From contig JAJZPA010000011.1 in the NCBI GenBank assembly GCA_021811425.1, positions 1 through 35,133 of the forward strand: a stretch of DNA of 35,133 nucleotides. The letters are read 5' to 3'. The notes beneath the pieces are model-generated. The model was not told the DNA's origin and searched no databases. It saw only the letters and a list, made by a program, of their open reading frames with translations. Position numbers and translations under genes: made by a program. The DNA comes from Bacillota bacterium (GTDB taxonomy: Bacteria; Bacillota; Desulfitobacteriia; Desulfitobacteriales; Desulfitobacteriaceae). Each line of letters begins with the position of its first letter. The first letter of the stretch is position 1. Below are positions 9,810 to 20,696 of the stretch, piece after piece.

Positions 9810-11528
9810 TTAAAACAGAAAATACCTCTGGGCCATGGGTAATTCCCGGGCCGGTTCACAGGTCAGTACTTCACCGTTGACAGTCACTTCGTAGGTTTCC
9901 GGATCCACTTTGATATCCGGAAGGGTGTCATTATGAATCATTTGCTTTTTGGTAAGGTGACGGCAATTACGCACCGGTCGGACCTCTTTGGCCAGCCCCA
10001 GCTTTTCTTTAATCCCGCTGGCATAAGCAGCTTGCGACACGAACGTTAAACAACTATGATACTTGGCCTTGCCCAACGCCCCGAACATTGGCCTGGTCAA
10101 AACCGGCTGGGGCGTAGGTATGGAAGCATTGGCATCACCCATTTGGCTATAAGTAATCATACCGCCTTTCAGGATTAATTCCGGTTTAACCCCGAAGAAC
10201 CGCGGTTGCCATAGCACAATATCAGCGACCTTCCCTACTTCCAATGAACCGACATATTCACTGATCCCATGCGTGATGGCCGGATTGATCGTATACTTGG
10301 CGATGTAACGTTTGGCCCGGAAATTATCATTGTTGCCCTTTTCTTCCGGCAGGCGTCCTCTTTGTTTTTTCATCTTATCAGCGGTTTGCCAAGTCCGTAT
10401 AATCACTTCCCCCACCCGGCCCATGGCCTGGGAGTCCGAACTGAGCATACTAAAAACACCTAAATCATGCAAAATATCCTCGGCTGCAATCGTTTCCGCC
10501 CGGATCCGGGAATCAGCGAAGGCGACATCTTCCGGTACTTTACTGTCCAGATGATGACAAACCATGAGCATATCCAGATGTTCGTCGATTGTATTCACCG
10601 TAAAGGGCCGGGTCGGATTCGTGGAGGAAGGAAGAATATTCGGCTCACCCGCAATCTTAATAATATCGGGAGCGTGTCCACCGCCTGCCCCTTCCGTATG
10701 GTAGGTATGGATGGTGCGCCCGTTAATTGCGGCTACAGTATCTTCAACAAACCCCGCTTCGTTCAGAGTATCTGTATGAATGGCAACTTGGACATCATAA
10801 GCATCCGCGACCCGCAGACAGGTATCTATCGCTGCCGGAGTGGTTCCCCAGTCTTCATGCAGCTTTAAACCTATGGCCCCCGCCATGATCTGTTCAATCA
10901 GAGGCTGTTCAAAGGAACAATTCCCTTTCCCTAAAAGACCGATGTTCACTGGGAATTCTTCGGCAGCCTCTAACATCCGGTGCATATTCCACTCCCCCGG
11001 CGTGCACGTCGTAGCATTCGTCCCTGTAGCCGGGCCGGTGCCGCCGCCGATCATGGTGGTAATACCGGAAGCAATGGCTGTCTCCACTTGTTGCGGCGAA
11101 ATAAAATGAACATGTGAATCTATCCCACCCGGGGTCACAATGAGACCTTCCCCAGCGATGACTTCGGTGGCTGCTCCGACCACCATGTTGCTGTCCACTC
11201 CGTCCATCAGGTTGGGGTTACCGGCCTTGCCGATCCCGGCAATTTTACCATCCCGGAGCCCTATGTCCGCTTTTACAATGCCCCAGTAATCGAGGATCAG
11301 GGCATTCGTAATCACGACATCCAAAGCACCCGTACTTCGTGTCGCTTCAGGGGATTGTCCCATACCGTCCCTCAACACTTTACCTCCGCCGAATTTGCAC
11401 TCATCTCCATAAACTGTAGCATCAGACTCTACTTCAATCATAATATCCGTATCGGCCAGGCGCACCTTATCCCCCGTCGTGGGACCATACATATCAGCAT
11501 ATTCCCGGCGCGTTATTTCTAAACTCAT
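9810..11528 (-). CDS. ureC: Urease subunit alpha
   Basis: 572 aa; [55 protein letters not shown]. Confidence 0.99.
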   Translation of the reverse strand: MSLEITRREYADMYGPTTGDKVRLADTDIMIEVESDATVYGDECKFGGGKVLRDGMGQSPEATRSTGALDVVITNALILDYWGIVKADIGLRDGKIAGIGKAGNPNLMDGVDSNMVVGAATEVIAGEGLIVTPGGIDSHVHFISPQQVETAIASGITTMIGGGTGPATGTNATTCTPGEWNMHRMLEAAEEFPVNIGLLGKGNCSFEQPLIEQIMAGAIGLKLHEDWGTTPAAIDTCLRVADAYDVQVAIHTDTLNEAGFVEDTVAAINGRTIHTYHTEGAGGGHAPDIIKIAGEPNILPSSTNPTRPFTVNTIDEHLDMLMVCHHLDSKVPEDVAFADSRIRAETIAAEDILHDLGVFSMLSSDSQAMGRVGEVIIRTWQTADKMKKQRGRLPEEKGNNDNFRAKRYIAKYTINPAITHGISEYVGSLEVGKVADIVLWQPRFFGVKPELILKGGMITYSQMGDANASIPTPQPVLTRPMFGALGKAKYHSCLTFVSQAAYASGIKEKLGLAKEVRPVRNCRHLTKKQMIHNDTLPDIKVDPETYEVTVNGEVLTCEPARELPMAQRYFLF

Positions 11529-11531
11529 GCC

Positions 11532-11912
11532 TTACGCCTCCATCGTTCCTTTAAATTCTGAAAGAGCAGCATTCCGTATACTCTTGCGGAAAGTACTTTG
11601 AGAACGCAGGGCACCGTTGGTCAGGTTATTTAAACCATAGACAGTCTTTTTGCCCCCAAACTCCACCAAGGTGACGTCTTTTTCCTCTCCCGGCTCAAAA
11701 CGGATGGCCGTGCCGGCAGGAATGTTTAACCTCATCCCAAAGGCGCGCGCCCTGTTAAACTCCAGAGCCTTATTTACTTCGAAAAAATGAAAATGAGAAC
11801 CTACCTGAACTGGCCTGTCACCCGTATTAGCGACCGGCAATGTTACCGTTGGGCGGCTTTTGTTGGCTTCTATACTGATTGAACTCAAAATCAACTCTCC
11901 CGGTATCATCAT
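11532..11912 (-). CDS. ureB: Urease subunit beta
   Basis: [42 protein letters not shown]. Confidence 0.97.
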   Translation of the reverse strand: MMIPGELILSSISIEANKSRPTVTLPVANTGDRPVQVGSHFHFFEVNKALEFNRARAFGMRLNIPAGTAIRFEPGEEKDVTLVEFGGKKTVYGLNNLTNGALRSQSTFRKSIRNAALSEFKGTMEA

Positions 11913-11994
11913 GTCACCTGCCTATATCATAAAGTTTCCGCTGAGACGCGTTGAACACAAGCTGAAATATCTAAGTCCGGCTTAAATCTCTCGC

Positions 11995-12297
11995 TTAGCG
12001 AATCGGACGATGCACTGTTACCAGTTTGGTTCCGTCGGGAAATGTCGCTTCCACTTGAATCTCATCAATCATTTCACTCACACCAGCCATCACATCCTCC
12101 GCGCTCAGGATTTGAGCACCGTATTGCATCAGTTCTGCCACGGTTTTCCCATCCCGAGCCCCTTCCTGGATGGCCGAGGAAACAATGGCCACCGCCTCGG
12201 GATAATTGAGTTTAAGCCCCCGTTCCTTGCGTTCCCACGCCAATTTGGCAGCCACATAGATCAACAGTTTTTCCTGTTCTCGGGGATTTAATCGCAT
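11995..12297 (-). CDS. ureA: Urease subunit gamma
   Basis: [20 protein letters not shown]...[14 protein letters not shown] at 12297 follows AGGAGGTGACT, preferred over track start 12336. Confidence 0.96.
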   Translation of the reverse strand: MRLNPREQEKLLIYVAAKLAWERKERGLKLNYPEAVAIVSSAIQEGARDGKTVAELMQYGAQILSAEDVMAGVSEMIDEIQVEATFPDGTKLVTVHRPIR

Positions 12298-12332
12298 ACA
12301 AGTCACCTCCTCTTCCCCACCCAGAATGTCCA

Positions 12333-13028
12333 TCAAAAAGTCAGATATTCCCGCACATTTTCTTCCTTCATCTCAGCAGTTAAGCCCTGGGCCATGATTT
12401 CCCCCTTTTCCATCACATAATAATAGTCGGTCAAGTCCAAGATGAAGTCCAAGTACTGTTCTACCAGCAAAATTGAGACATCCCCTTGAGCACGGATCGT
12501 TTGAATGGCCTGGGCAATATCCAAGATGATTGACGGTTGGATTCCCTCTGTCGGTTCATCCAGAATGAGGAGTTTCGGTCGGGAAACCAACGCCCGGGCA
12601 ATGGCCAGTTGTTGCTGTTGTCCACCGCTCAGATCTCCGCCCTTTCTGGAGAGCATTTGTTGGAGAACCGGAAACATCGTATAAATATCCTCAGGAATAT
12701 CCCGCCTTTTGTCTCGCTTGGCCTCCAACCCTAATAATAGATTTTCCTCAACGGTGAGTTGAGGAAATATCTCCCTTCCCTGGGGAACGTAGCCTATTCC
12801 GGCTCGTGCCCGTTGATCCGGTGTCTTTTTCGTGATCTCCTCGCCCTCAAATACAACTCTCCCTTCACGTGGACGAAGCAGCCCCATCACAGTTTTCAGC
12901 AATGTCGTCTTGCCTACCCCATTACGGCCCATCAGGGCCACAACCTGCCCGGATGGAACTGTCAGGTCAACCTGGCGCAGCACAATACTCTCATCATAGT
13001 ACACGTTGACTTGTTCAATGTTTAACAT
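12333..13028 (-). CDS. urtE: Urea ABC transporter ATP-binding subunit UrtE
   Basis: [13 protein letters not shown] Walker [16 protein letters not shown] signature; cluster context. Start MLNIEQ at 13028 preferred over 13058. Confidence 0.9.
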   Translation of the reverse strand: MLNIEQVNVYYDESIVLRQVDLTVPSGQVVALMGRNGVGKTTLLKTVMGLLRPREGRVVFEGEEITKKTPDQRARAGIGYVPQGREIFPQLTVEENLLLGLEAKRDKRRDIPEDIYTMFPVLQQMLSRKGGDLSGGQQQQLAIARALVSRPKLLILDEPTEGIQPSIILDIAQAIQTIRAQGDVSILLVEQYLDFILDLTDYYYVMEKGEIMAQGLTAEMKEENVREYLTF

Positions 13029-13782
13029 TATCCCGCCCCCGTCCCAAATAAACCTCAATCACCCGCGGGTCCTGCTGGACTTTGTCAACTTGTCCTTCAC
13101 AGAGGATTTTCCCTTCATGCATGACCGTTACTTTGGTCGCAAAGTTACGGACGAACTCCATATCATGCTCGACCACCAAAACCGAGCGTTCCTTGGTTAT
13201 TTCCAGCAATAGTTCCCCTGTTTTTTCCGTTTCTTTTTTCGTCATACCGGCAACCGGTTCATCCAAGAGCAAGAGATCGGGATCCTGAATCAATTGCATA
13301 CCGATCTCCAGCCATTGTTTCTGTCCATGGGACAAGAGATCGGCCTGGATGTGGGCTTGATCCGTCAGGCCGGTTTTTACCAGCGTATCGTCTATGGCTT
13401 CTTGTTGCTCGTTGCTCAATGGGGAAAACATCGCTGCCCAAACACCGCGATCCTTTTGCACGGCCAGTTCCAGGTTCTCAAACACCGTTAAGTTCCGGAA
13501 AACGGAAGGCGTTTGAAATTTGCGGCTAATCCCGAGCCTGACGATCTGATGTTCCCGGTGACGCCCAATATCTTTGTGATCTTTAAAGATGACCCGTCCG
13601 CTAGTCGGTTTGGTCTTCCCGCAGATCACGTCAAGCAACGTCGTTTTGCCCGCTCCGTTGGGGCCAATCAGAAAACGCAGTTCCCCGTGGTTAAGAAACG
13701 AACTTAATCCGTTGATGGCTTTGAAACCGAAGAAATCAACGGTGACGTTTTCCAAGGAGAGAATAGTGCCAGCCATTGCCAA
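13015..13782 (-). CDS. urtD: Urea ABC transporter ATP-binding subunit UrtD
   Basis: [21 protein letters not shown] Walker [16 protein letters not shown]; cluster context. Confidence 0.9.
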   Translation of the reverse strand: MAMAGTILSLENVTVDFFGFKAINGLSSFLNHGELRFLIGPNGAGKTTLLDVICGKTKPTSGRVIFKDHKDIGRHREHQIVRLGISRKFQTPSVFRNLTVFENLELAVQKDRGVWAAMFSPLSNEQQEAIDDTLVKTGLTDQAHIQADLLSHGQKQWLEIGMQLIQDPDLLLLDEPVAGMTKKETEKTGELLLEITKERSVLVVEHDMEFVRNFATKVTVMHEGKILCEGQVDKVQQDPRVIEVYLGRGRDNVKH

Positions 13783-14875
13783 GTCCTCCTTTTGTCATGT
13801 CAAGAATGCTCTGAGGTAGGCGGCCATAATATTTTTTTCCTCGTTGCTGGCCGGATAAACTTTTCAGAAATCCCATAATACCCTCTGGAAAGAAGATTAC
13901 AACTCCGACAAACAACGCCCCGATGAAAAAGAGCCAGGCACTGGGAAATGCTTCACTCAAACTGCTCTTGGCAGCATTGACAAGGATGGCTCCCAGTATC
14001 GCCCCGACCAAAGTACCCCTGCCGCCGATAGCAACCCAAATCGCCATTTCAATCGAAGGAACGATTCCCATCATAGCAGGCGAGATAATTCCCACCTGAG
14101 TCACAAAAAGTGCTCCGGCTAAACCAGCTAAGCCTGCGGAAAAAGCATAAATAAATACTTTATATAAGGCAGGATCATAGCCTGTAAAGCGCGCCCGGTT
14201 TTCACCGTCCCGGATGGCCATGAGCACTCGGCCAAACCGGGTTTTAACCATGGAACGGCAAAGTAAGTACACCCATCCTAAAGTAACAGCAGTGATCAGG
14301 TAAAGCACTGTTTGGGTGACAGGACTGGACAGAGAATAACCCAATATCGTTTTATAATTGGTAAGACCGTTCGTCCCCCCGGTGTATTTCTGCTGTCCGA
14401 TAAACAAGGTAGTGAAAATAATAGCAAGGGCCTGGGATAAAATCGAAAAATAGACTCCCTGAATCCGGTTCCGGAACGTCAAAAATCCCAAAATAGTTGC
14501 CAAGACAACAGGGAGTAAAATGGCCATGCCCAAGGCAAACCCGGCATGCCGGAAAGGCTCCCAAAACCATGGCAGATCATTCAACCCACTCCAAACCATA
14601 AAGTCGGGAAGTTTCCCGGCTGCAGCCTCCAGTTTCAAATACATAGCCATACAATAAGCCCCAAGTCCGAAAAAGACACCATGGCCGAGACTTAATATCC
14701 CAGTGTAACCCCAAATGAGGTCAATGCCCAAAGCAAGAATGGCAAAGGCCAAAAATTTCCCCAGCAGATTGAGCCTAAATCCGGACAGGGTAAGCGGAGC
14801 TACCACTAACAAGAGCACTGCGGCCAGAAGAAAAATCAGTTTTTCTTTAACCAGATATTTGGACACACCTTCCAT
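13736..14875 (-). CDS. urtC: Urea ABC transporter permease UrtC
   Basis: Branched-chain-type permease ([39 protein letters not shown]). ATG 14875 follows GGAGGTGAG; track start 14959 would overlap urtB. Confidence 0.9.
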   Translation of the reverse strand: MEGVSKYLVKEKLIFLLAAVLLLVVAPLTLSGFRLNLLGKFLAFAILALGIDLIWGYTGILSLGHGVFFGLGAYCMAMYLKLEAAAGKLPDFMVWSGLNDLPWFWEPFRHAGFALGMAILLPVVLATILGFLTFRNRIQGVYFSILSQALAIIFTTLFIGQQKYTGGTNGLTNYKTILGYSLSSPVTQTVLYLITAVTLGWVYLLCRSMVKTRFGRVLMAIRDGENRARFTGYDPALYKVFIYAFSAGLAGLAGALFVTQVGIISPAMMGIVPSIEMAIWVAIGGRGTLVGAILGAILVNAAKSSLSEAFPSAWLFFIGALFVGVVIFFPEGIMGFLKSLSGQQRGKKYYGRLPQSILDMTKGGLGNGWHYSLLGKRHR

Positions 14876-14897
14876 AAAACTCACCTCCATGCCTGGT

Positions 14898-15803
14898 TTA
14901 ATCAAGTGCCCGGCTCCGGATGGCAAATAATCCGAGCGGCCGCCATTGGAGAAAAGCAATAACTATGCTAAATACTAACACCTTACCGATCGTGGCAGTG
15001 GTCCCAAACTCCAAAGCGGTGTTCAAGATACCGATGGATAAGGCTCCGGCTACCGTCCCAATGAGTCTTCCGACACCACCCAATACGACAACCATAAAAG
15101 CATCAACAATATAGTAGGTACCTAAAGACGGCCCGATTGAACCTAGAAGGCTCAGGGTACACCCGGCAATTCCGGCCAAACCGGAACCAAAAGCAAACGT
15201 ATAGGCATCCACTTTGCGGGTAGGGATACCAAGACACGCCGCCATTTCCCGATTTTGCATAACTGCCCGGATTTTGCGGCCATTCGCTGTATGGTAAAAG
15301 AAAAAGTATACACCGGCGATACAAAAAACGACCATTGCAATAATGAATAAGCGTTTATAGGGGAGTTGAAGCCCGGCCGTTATTCTAAGGCCACCGTTTA
15401 ACCAGGACGGACTGACAACATCTACATTAGGCGCACCAAAAATATTACGGGCCAGTTGTTGTAGGATCAAACTTACTCCCCAAGTGGCGAGCAAACTATC
15501 CAGAGGACGGCCATAAAGAAAACGGATAAGCACATTTTCCAAAAGAAGTCCGACCAGAGCGGAAACCACAAAGGCTAGCGGAATAGCAACGATAAAATAA
15601 AAGCTAAAAAATTCTTTGCTTACGTATTTGATAAAAAAGAGCTGGGTAACATAAGCGACATAGGCGCCAATCATAATCAGTTCACCATGAGCCATGTTGA
15701 TAACTTTCATGAGGCCAAAGGTTATCGCAAGACCCAAGGCAATTAAAAGCAAGATGGAACTGACACTAAGACCATTGAAAATCTGCAATAATAGAGTATC
15801 CAC
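14898..15803 (-). CDS. urtB: Urea ABC transporter permease UrtB
   Basis: [29 protein letters not shown] and [17 protein letters not shown] permease motifs; cluster context. Confidence 0.9.
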   Translation of the reverse strand: MDTLLLQIFNGLSVSSILLLIALGLAITFGLMKVINMAHGELIMIGAYVAYVTQLFFIKYVSKEFFSFYFIVAIPLAFVVSALVGLLLENVLIRFLYGRPLDSLLATWGVSLILQQLARNIFGAPNVDVVSPSWLNGGLRITAGLQLPYKRLFIIAMVVFCIAGVYFFFYHTANGRKIRAVMQNREMAACLGIPTRKVDAYTFAFGSGLAGIAGCTLSLLGSIGPSLGTYYIVDAFMVVVLGGVGRLIGTVAGALSIGILNTALEFGTTATIGKVLVFSIVIAFLQWRPLGLFAIRSRALD

Positions 15804-16031
15804 AGTCAGCCTTCCTTTCTATCCGGGGACTCCTTTTCGTCGAAATTTGTAGCCTTCCCGGCTTGGCAAGGAAAGGCAGAAGCAACCCATAATGCTTATT
15901 CGAATTGATAGAGGCAGGCGCCCCTTTTCCCTGCGAATCCCTGTTGAAGCTCTATTATAAATCTTGTGATCATTTAAGGAGACAGGGACGGGGCGGCCCT
16001 AAAGAAACACTACATAGTATAGTAAATTTAG

Positions 16032-17276
16032 TTATAGTCCTTTGGCCCAATCCAGACCTTTCAGATAGGGATTCGGTTTGATCGGCTGTCCGGAGCTCCA
16101 AATTTCCTTAAACATGCCATCCGGTTGTACTTCCCCAATGCGGACAGTCTTCCAGGTATGCTGATTTTCCGGCTCAATCTTAACTAAACCCTCCGGTGCC
16201 TTGTATTCAATGCCGGTTTTAAGCGCCTCCCGCACCTTGTCGACATCGGTGGTTCCAGCTTTTTTCACAGCCTCGGCCCAGAGATATACGCCAAAATACC
16301 CTGCCTCAATCGGGTCATCAGTCACCCGTTTATTACCATACTTGGCTTTGTACTTCTCAACAAATGCCTTGTTTTCCGGAGTATTTGTTGTTTGAAAATA
16401 ATTCCATACTGCCAAATCGCCGGCCATATTCTCCGCCCCAATACCGCGGATTTCCTCTTCCGCTACACTGACGGACATCACAGTAATATCTTTGGAGGTA
16501 ATCCCGGCATCGCGCAGTTGTTTAAAGAAAGCCACATTGCTGTCTCCATTCAGCGTATTAAAAATAACCTTGGGTTTAGCTGCCTTAATCTTGTTGATAA
16601 TCGTGCTATAATCCGTATGGCCAAGCGGAGTATATTCCTCGCCCACCAAGTTGCCACCTTCGGCTTTTAACTGGGCTTTAATAATCTTGTTAGCTGTCCG
16701 CGGGAAAACATAGTCCGAACCTAGAAGATAGAAATCTTTACCTCTGTTTTTCAGCAACCAGGATACGGCCGGCACAATTTGCTCGGTAGGCTCAGCACCG
16801 GTATACACTATGTTCTTGGAAGACTCCAGCCCTTCGTATTGAACCGGATACCAGAGCAGGCCATTGTTCTCTTCCACGACGGGAAGAACCGCTTTGCGGC
16901 TGGCCGAAGTCCAGCAACCGAAGATTGTGGCAACTTTATCTTGCTGTAATAACTTCTTAGCTTTTTCCGCAAAAGTAGGCCAATCAGAAGCCCCGTCCTC
17001 AATCACAGGAACAACTTTTTTGCCGAGGACACCCCCTGATGCATTGATCTCATCAATAGCCATCAGTTCCGCATCTTTAACTGAGACTTCACTGATAGCC
17101 ATAGTCCCACTTAAAGAGTGCAGAATTCCAACTTTAATCGTGTCACCTGAGGCCTGACTCGGTGCCGTATTTTGGCTTTGCGCTCCGGTTGCCCCACAGC
17201 CGCTTACCAGCAAGCCTAAGCTCAAGGTGATGGCTAAAGCAGGTGTCAGCCTTTTGAACAATCTCTTTTTTACCAT
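16032..17276 (-). CDS. urtA: Urea ABC transporter substrate-binding lipoprotein UrtA
   Basis: Lipobox [59 protein letters not shown]. Confidence 0.93.
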   Translation of the reverse strand: MVKKRLFKRLTPALAITLSLGLLVSGCGATGAQSQNTAPSQASGDTIKVGILHSLSGTMAISEVSVKDAELMAIDEINASGGVLGKKVVPVIEDGASDWPTFAEKAKKLLQQDKVATIFGCWTSASRKAVLPVVEENNGLLWYPVQYEGLESSKNIVYTGAEPTEQIVPAVSWLLKNRGKDFYLLGSDYVFPRTANKIIKAQLKAEGGNLVGEEYTPLGHTDYSTIINKIKAAKPKVIFNTLNGDSNVAFFKQLRDAGITSKDITVMSVSVAEEEIRGIGAENMAGDLAVWNYFQTTNTPENKAFVEKYKAKYGNKRVTDDPIEAGYFGVYLWAEAVKKAGTTDVDKVREALKTGIEYKAPEGLVKIEPENQHTWKTVRIGEVQPDGMFKEIWSSGQPIKPNPYLKGLDWAKGL

Positions 17277-17421
17277 TTTTGTCTCCCCTTTTTCTACATA
17301 GTCCTGATTTCTTGCCGAAAAGATCTCACGTTGTTTTGACTCTGAACTTTGAAGTTACTTGTTCGTATCTTTTTTCCTCTGGCTTGTTCATCACCACCAT
17401 TAGTCCATAGAAATCAAGAAA

Positions 17422-17452
17422 ACGCTTGTCCGGTCATGATCCGAACAAGCGT
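17422..17452 (-). terminator. Terminator-like hairpin in urtA leader
   Basis: Minus strand ACGCTTGTTCGG-ATCATGA-CCGGACAAGCGT (one G-U) followed by TTTTCTTGATTT, about 145 nt upstream of urtA. Confidence 0.5.
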
Positions 17453-17556
17453 CTTTGCTTGTACCATTCAGAAAGTATAACTTTCGGGTGGCATAAGGGC
17501 AACTAGGCTTCTGCCTGCGCTAAGGCTTGGCACAAGCCAAGTTTTCTTTATAAAAT

Positions 17557-17593
17557 AATGGGGCTCTCAGAAGTAAATCTGAGAGCCCCATTG
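17557..17593 (-). terminator. Strong hairpin: methyltransferase terminator or urt leader attenuator
   Basis: AATGGGGCTCTCAGA-AGTAAA-TCTGAGAGCCCCATT perfect 15-bp stem; minus-strand downstream ATTATTTTATAAAG is T-rich. Confidence 0.7.
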
Positions 17594-17607
17594 CTCAACT
17601 TGGCTTC

Positions 17608-17636
17608 ATTATAGTTTCAACCTGCTTATATATCAA
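17608..17636 (-). promoter_or_regulatory. Putative sigmaA promoter reading toward urtA
   Basis: Minus strand TTGATA (17636-17631), 17-nt spacer, TATAAT (17613-17608). Confidence 0.5.
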
Positions 17637-17665
17637 GGTTTTTTCAAAAATTATATTGTATTCAA

Positions 17666-18745
17666 TTAAACAGGCTTTGCATCGATATGAAGATTTTCGA
17701 GGCTTTTTGCCTGTTTGGCTGCAAAGATCACTGCAGTATCCGTCACCAAGGGAATGAGATCCGTCGCGAAAAGTTTGACCCGGGCAAGTTCTTCCTGGAC
17801 CCATGTTTGGGAAAATATTTTCCCATTGTAGGTATTGATGAACATGTTTAAATCAAACAGAGCCGCCTTCTCATAGTAATGTTCGGGGAAAAAATCGTGG
17901 ATTAGCAAGAATCCTTCGGGTTTGAGACAATTGGCAGCCCTCTCCAGAACAGCAGGGATCTCATCTTCCGAATAAGCGTGAATTATGTTGGAGAGGATGA
18001 CCAGGTCAAATGCTTCCTGATCAACGGGCCAAGGTTCTAAAATATTAACAGGGCCATAGGTTAAACGTTCTCCGAATCCTCTCTTTTCCATAAACTTCCG
18101 GGTATAGTCCAAAACGTAAGGCAAGTCAAGTAAGGTAGCGGTCAGTGCAGGAAAACGCTCCAGAAAACCGCTGGCCATGGCGCCGGAACCGGTCCCAACA
18201 TCAAGGAGCTTCCCAGAAAGGGGAAAACCTTCGAAAAAAGGAAGAATTTCTTGCACTTTGATCCGGGCTACATTGTCCATAGCGCTGATATATTTCCGAA
18301 CACGCCGGGCAAACCGTTCAGGATCTTCCTCGGACGAACCGTAATTAATCCTTGTACCGGCTTCCAGGCACTGAGCGAGATTTTGCCACCCGGAATAGAG
18401 ATACTTGCGCCACAGAATGGAATCTCCCTGGTAATTGCTCTTACCTTTTACGAGATACTCACTGGCCAGTTTGGTATTAAAATAGTATTTACCGTCATCA
18501 GTCAGCAAGCCCATAGCGCAAAGGGCATGTAGAAAGCGCTCCAGTCCCCGGGGGGGAACATTCAATGCCACAACCAGTTCAGGAGCGGTTTTCCCCCTTG
18601 AGTCGAGAAGACTAAAAACCTCGAGTTCAACGGCCGTAAACAGTGCCTCGGACAACCAATACCCTGTAGCCAGGTCTTCCAGGTACTGGGGACCGTTCTC
18701 CTGGGGATTAAGACTAAAATAGTTTGAAGTCAGGGTTAATCTCAT
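17666..18745 (-). CDS. SAM-dependent methyltransferase (O-methyltransferase family 2-like, with N-terminal dimerisation domain)
   Basis: GKLLDVGTGSGAMASGFLERFPALTATLLDLP motif I, plus winged-helix-like N-terminus and LKPEGFLLIHDFF. Confidence 0.85.
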   Translation of the reverse strand: MRLTLTSNYFSLNPQENGPQYLEDLATGYWLSEALFTAVELEVFSLLDSRGKTAPELVVALNVPPRGLERFLHALCAMGLLTDDGKYYFNTKLASEYLVKGKSNYQGDSILWRKYLYSGWQNLAQCLEAGTRINYGSSEEDPERFARRVRKYISAMDNVARIKVQEILPFFEGFPLSGKLLDVGTGSGAMASGFLERFPALTATLLDLPYVLDYTRKFMEKRGFGERLTYGPVNILEPWPVDQEAFDLVILSNIIHAYSEDEIPAVLERAANCLKPEGFLLIHDFFPEHYYEKAALFDLNMFINTYNGKIFSQTWVQEELARVKLFATDLIPLVTDTAVIFAAKQAKSLENLHIDAKPV

Positions 18746-18751
18746 TTTTAT

Positions 18752-18895
18752 TTAAACCTCCAAAAGCCCGATCCAGAAATATTTGGCCGCAACCCGGGCG
18801 CTGTACTCCGGTCCGCACACAGCATACGGATGGTCATCAACGGCAACGATAAGTCCCTGAAGTTGAGCCCCGAGCCTAACACTCTCGCCAGAATC
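18752..18895 (-). pseudogene. C-terminal remnant of an upstream gene
   Basis: Open frame of 47 codons with no start, ending in TAA inside the methyltransferase leader: DSGESVRLGAQLQGLIVAVDDHPYAVCGPEYSARVAAKYFWIGLLEV. It reads like protein but is absent from the ORF track. Confidence 0.4.
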
Positions 18896-18924
18896 TCAGA
18901 TAAATGATTGAGGAGAATCTTAAA

Positions 18925-19227
18925 ATGAATCGAAAGCGCAGCCTAATTCTTGGAGGCATCGGCATCACAGTCTTAATAATGGTTTCAATGTTCCTTAAAT
19001 GGCCCTCGAACATTGCTGCTTGGCATCACTATCAAGCAGTAAAATCCAAAGAAGTGATCGTCCATACTTCAAAAGCTGTTGCAAATCCAAAACTTCAATT
19101 CCTGCTCCAACCCCAAATAATCAAGTTGAACCCAAAATGGATACCTTTCCCAAAAAAGGCCTCTCTGTCCTCAAGTATCAATTGTCAAATTGATTTCCGG
19201 CACCGGGTCCATGTAATGATCCCATAA
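18925..19227 (+). pseudogene. Possible frameshifted small membrane-anchored protein
   Basis: ATG 18925 after AGGAGAATC gives MNRKRSLILGGIGITVLIMVSMFLKW (TM segment). Past about 19075 a different frame looks more protein-like (KTSIPAPTPNNQVEPKMDTFPKKGLSVLKYQLSN). Confidence 0.35.
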
Positions 19228-19274
19228 GCGGCATACTAAGCTCTTTCGGTTGTAACATCGGTGCAGTTGCCTAG

Positions 19275-19317
19275 AGGGGAAGCGAGGGGAACAGGAGAAC
19301 CGTACCTATGCTCCCCT
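19275..19317. repeat. GC-rich dispersed repeat, related to 5770-5803
   Basis: GGGGAAGCGAGGGGAACAGGAGAACCGTACCTATGCTCCCCT: same flanks as 5770 copy, core reverse-complemented. Confidence 0.6.
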
Positions 19318-20514
19318 AATAAGGTACAGGATAATGACAGTCGCCAGCAAAGCCGCCTCCGGCCCTAGGAGCGTGCGCAGCACCTTGCGTAGATCCGCCT
19401 TAAAATAATCCACCGTTAAGGCCAGACACAAATGCATGGGGGAGAGCATAATTCCAGCAAAACCGGTGACAAACAAAAATTCCGCCAAAGGAAGTGCAAG
19501 ATGTCCTCCGAATGCAGCCATGGCCAAAGGAAAAACAATACCGATATAGGCCACGGTCAAACCGGTAAGCACACCCGTGATAAAACTGATGATCCCAAAA
19601 ATAACAAAACTTGGCACGGGAAGCTGGGCCAGCAAGGGAGCCAATCCCTCTACAGCTCGGGTTTCAACCAGCACTTCTTTAAAAAGCATGATCACCCAAA
19701 CAAGGATGAGCGTCTTGGGAACCAGCGCCCGGCGACTTAGATCCCAAAATTTGCGCGGGGTATAGCGGTGACGAATAAAGAGCCCTACCAGCACTGAAGC
19801 GACGGCCAAAGCAACTTCCACCTTCAACACCATCACCAAGGTGACAATAATGAGCACCGGAAAAATACTGAAAAACAGTTGTCTCACCAAGGTCCTGCGC
19901 GCCGTAGAACTCTCCTCCACACTAACCACTGCCGGAACCCGCCGTAAAACAGGCAGGCCAAAAAGTATGACCAATAAACCAAAAGGAGCTAAAGCGCCAA
20001 TCAGCGTGGTCAGTCCAAGCCCACTAAGCTGTGAAGCTAAAAGCACTCCCGGATAGAGCGGCAAAAAGTATTCCCAAATATGACGATAGTAATAATTAAC
20101 AAAACTCTTCTCTTCCGCATTAATCGGTGTCCCATCAGCCGCCTGCCCCACTAAAGGAGCAGAAAAAAGCGCCCCTCCGGCCGATGGCATTAAACCGATA
20201 AAAGCCGGCAACAAGGCCATGACAATGCGACGATCGCGAAAAAGCCCGCGTAGCCCAGCCAGCATCCGGTTCAAATACCCCTCCTGGCCCAAAAGATGTT
20301 CAAGAATCATGATTAAAGCCAAGATGATAATCAGCTCCAGAGTGGCCCAACTTGTGCTCGCCTGCCAAGCCATGTTCAAAAACGCCAATGGCTTCGTATG
20401 ATACAGTGCAGCCAAAATGAGCGAAGCGCCAAACATCACCGCACCCAGCGGGACCCTACGCCATAGCAATAGCATGATCAAAACAAAAACAAATAGCAAC
20501 TTCAATCCTTCCAA
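19306..20514 (-). CDS. DUF401 family integral membrane protein / putative permease
   Basis: 402 aa, many TM segments; LPAFIGLMPSAGGALFSAPLV and YYRHIWEYFLPLYPGVLLAS resemble the DUF401 family. Confidence 0.8.
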   Translation of the reverse strand: MEGLKLLFVFVLIMLLLWRRVPLGAVMFGASLILAALYHTKPLAFLNMAWQASTSWATLELIIILALIMILEHLLGQEGYLNRMLAGLRGLFRDRRIVMALLPAFIGLMPSAGGALFSAPLVGQAADGTPINAEEKSFVNYYYRHIWEYFLPLYPGVLLASQLSGLGLTTLIGALAPFGLLVILFGLPVLRRVPAVVSVEESSTARRTLVRQLFFSIFPVLIIVTLVMVLKVEVALAVASVLVGLFIRHRYTPRKFWDLSRRALVPKTLILVWVIMLFKEVLVETRAVEGLAPLLAQLPVPSFVIFGIISFITGVLTGLTVAYIGIVFPLAMAAFGGHLALPLAEFLFVTGFAGIMLSPMHLCLALTVDYFKADLRKVLRTLLGPEAALLATVIILYLIRGA

Positions 20515-20636
20515 AAATCCCCTTCTCCTCTCACGTTGTAATTAACTAGACCCATTATCATCCCTCTAGTGAACCCTTTTCCCTCATTATATCATTTCAC
20601 AAGCGATTTAAGCGATTTTTCCGTAACTCATTCCTC

Positions 20637-20665
20637 TTGTCATTATCGGACTGAAGCTATATCAT
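20637..20665 (+). promoter_or_regulatory. Putative promoter upstream of leader ORF
   Basis: TTGTCA (20637-20642), 17-nt spacer, TATCAT (20660-20665). Confidence 0.4.
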
Positions 20666-20696
20666 AATGTTAAATCAACTCGAAAGGGGGATCATC

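Noticed and set aside
10467-10868. 133-aa plus ORF antisense to ureC
   Set aside because: Antisense shadow of a highly conserved gene; no coding signature of its own.
15804-16031. 228-nt gap between urtA and urtB as a possible hidden gene or ncRNA
   Set aside because: No convincing ORF, no strong hairpin with a U-run and no recognisable motif; may only be an mRNA-processing spacer.
17461-17560. Possible NiCo, c-di-GMP-I or cobalamin riboswitch in the urtA leader
   Set aside because: Fragments such as GCAGGCA, AGCAAAGACGC and GCCACC are reminiscent of these classes, but the full conserved cores and junctions are not present; kept only as an unassigned structured leader.
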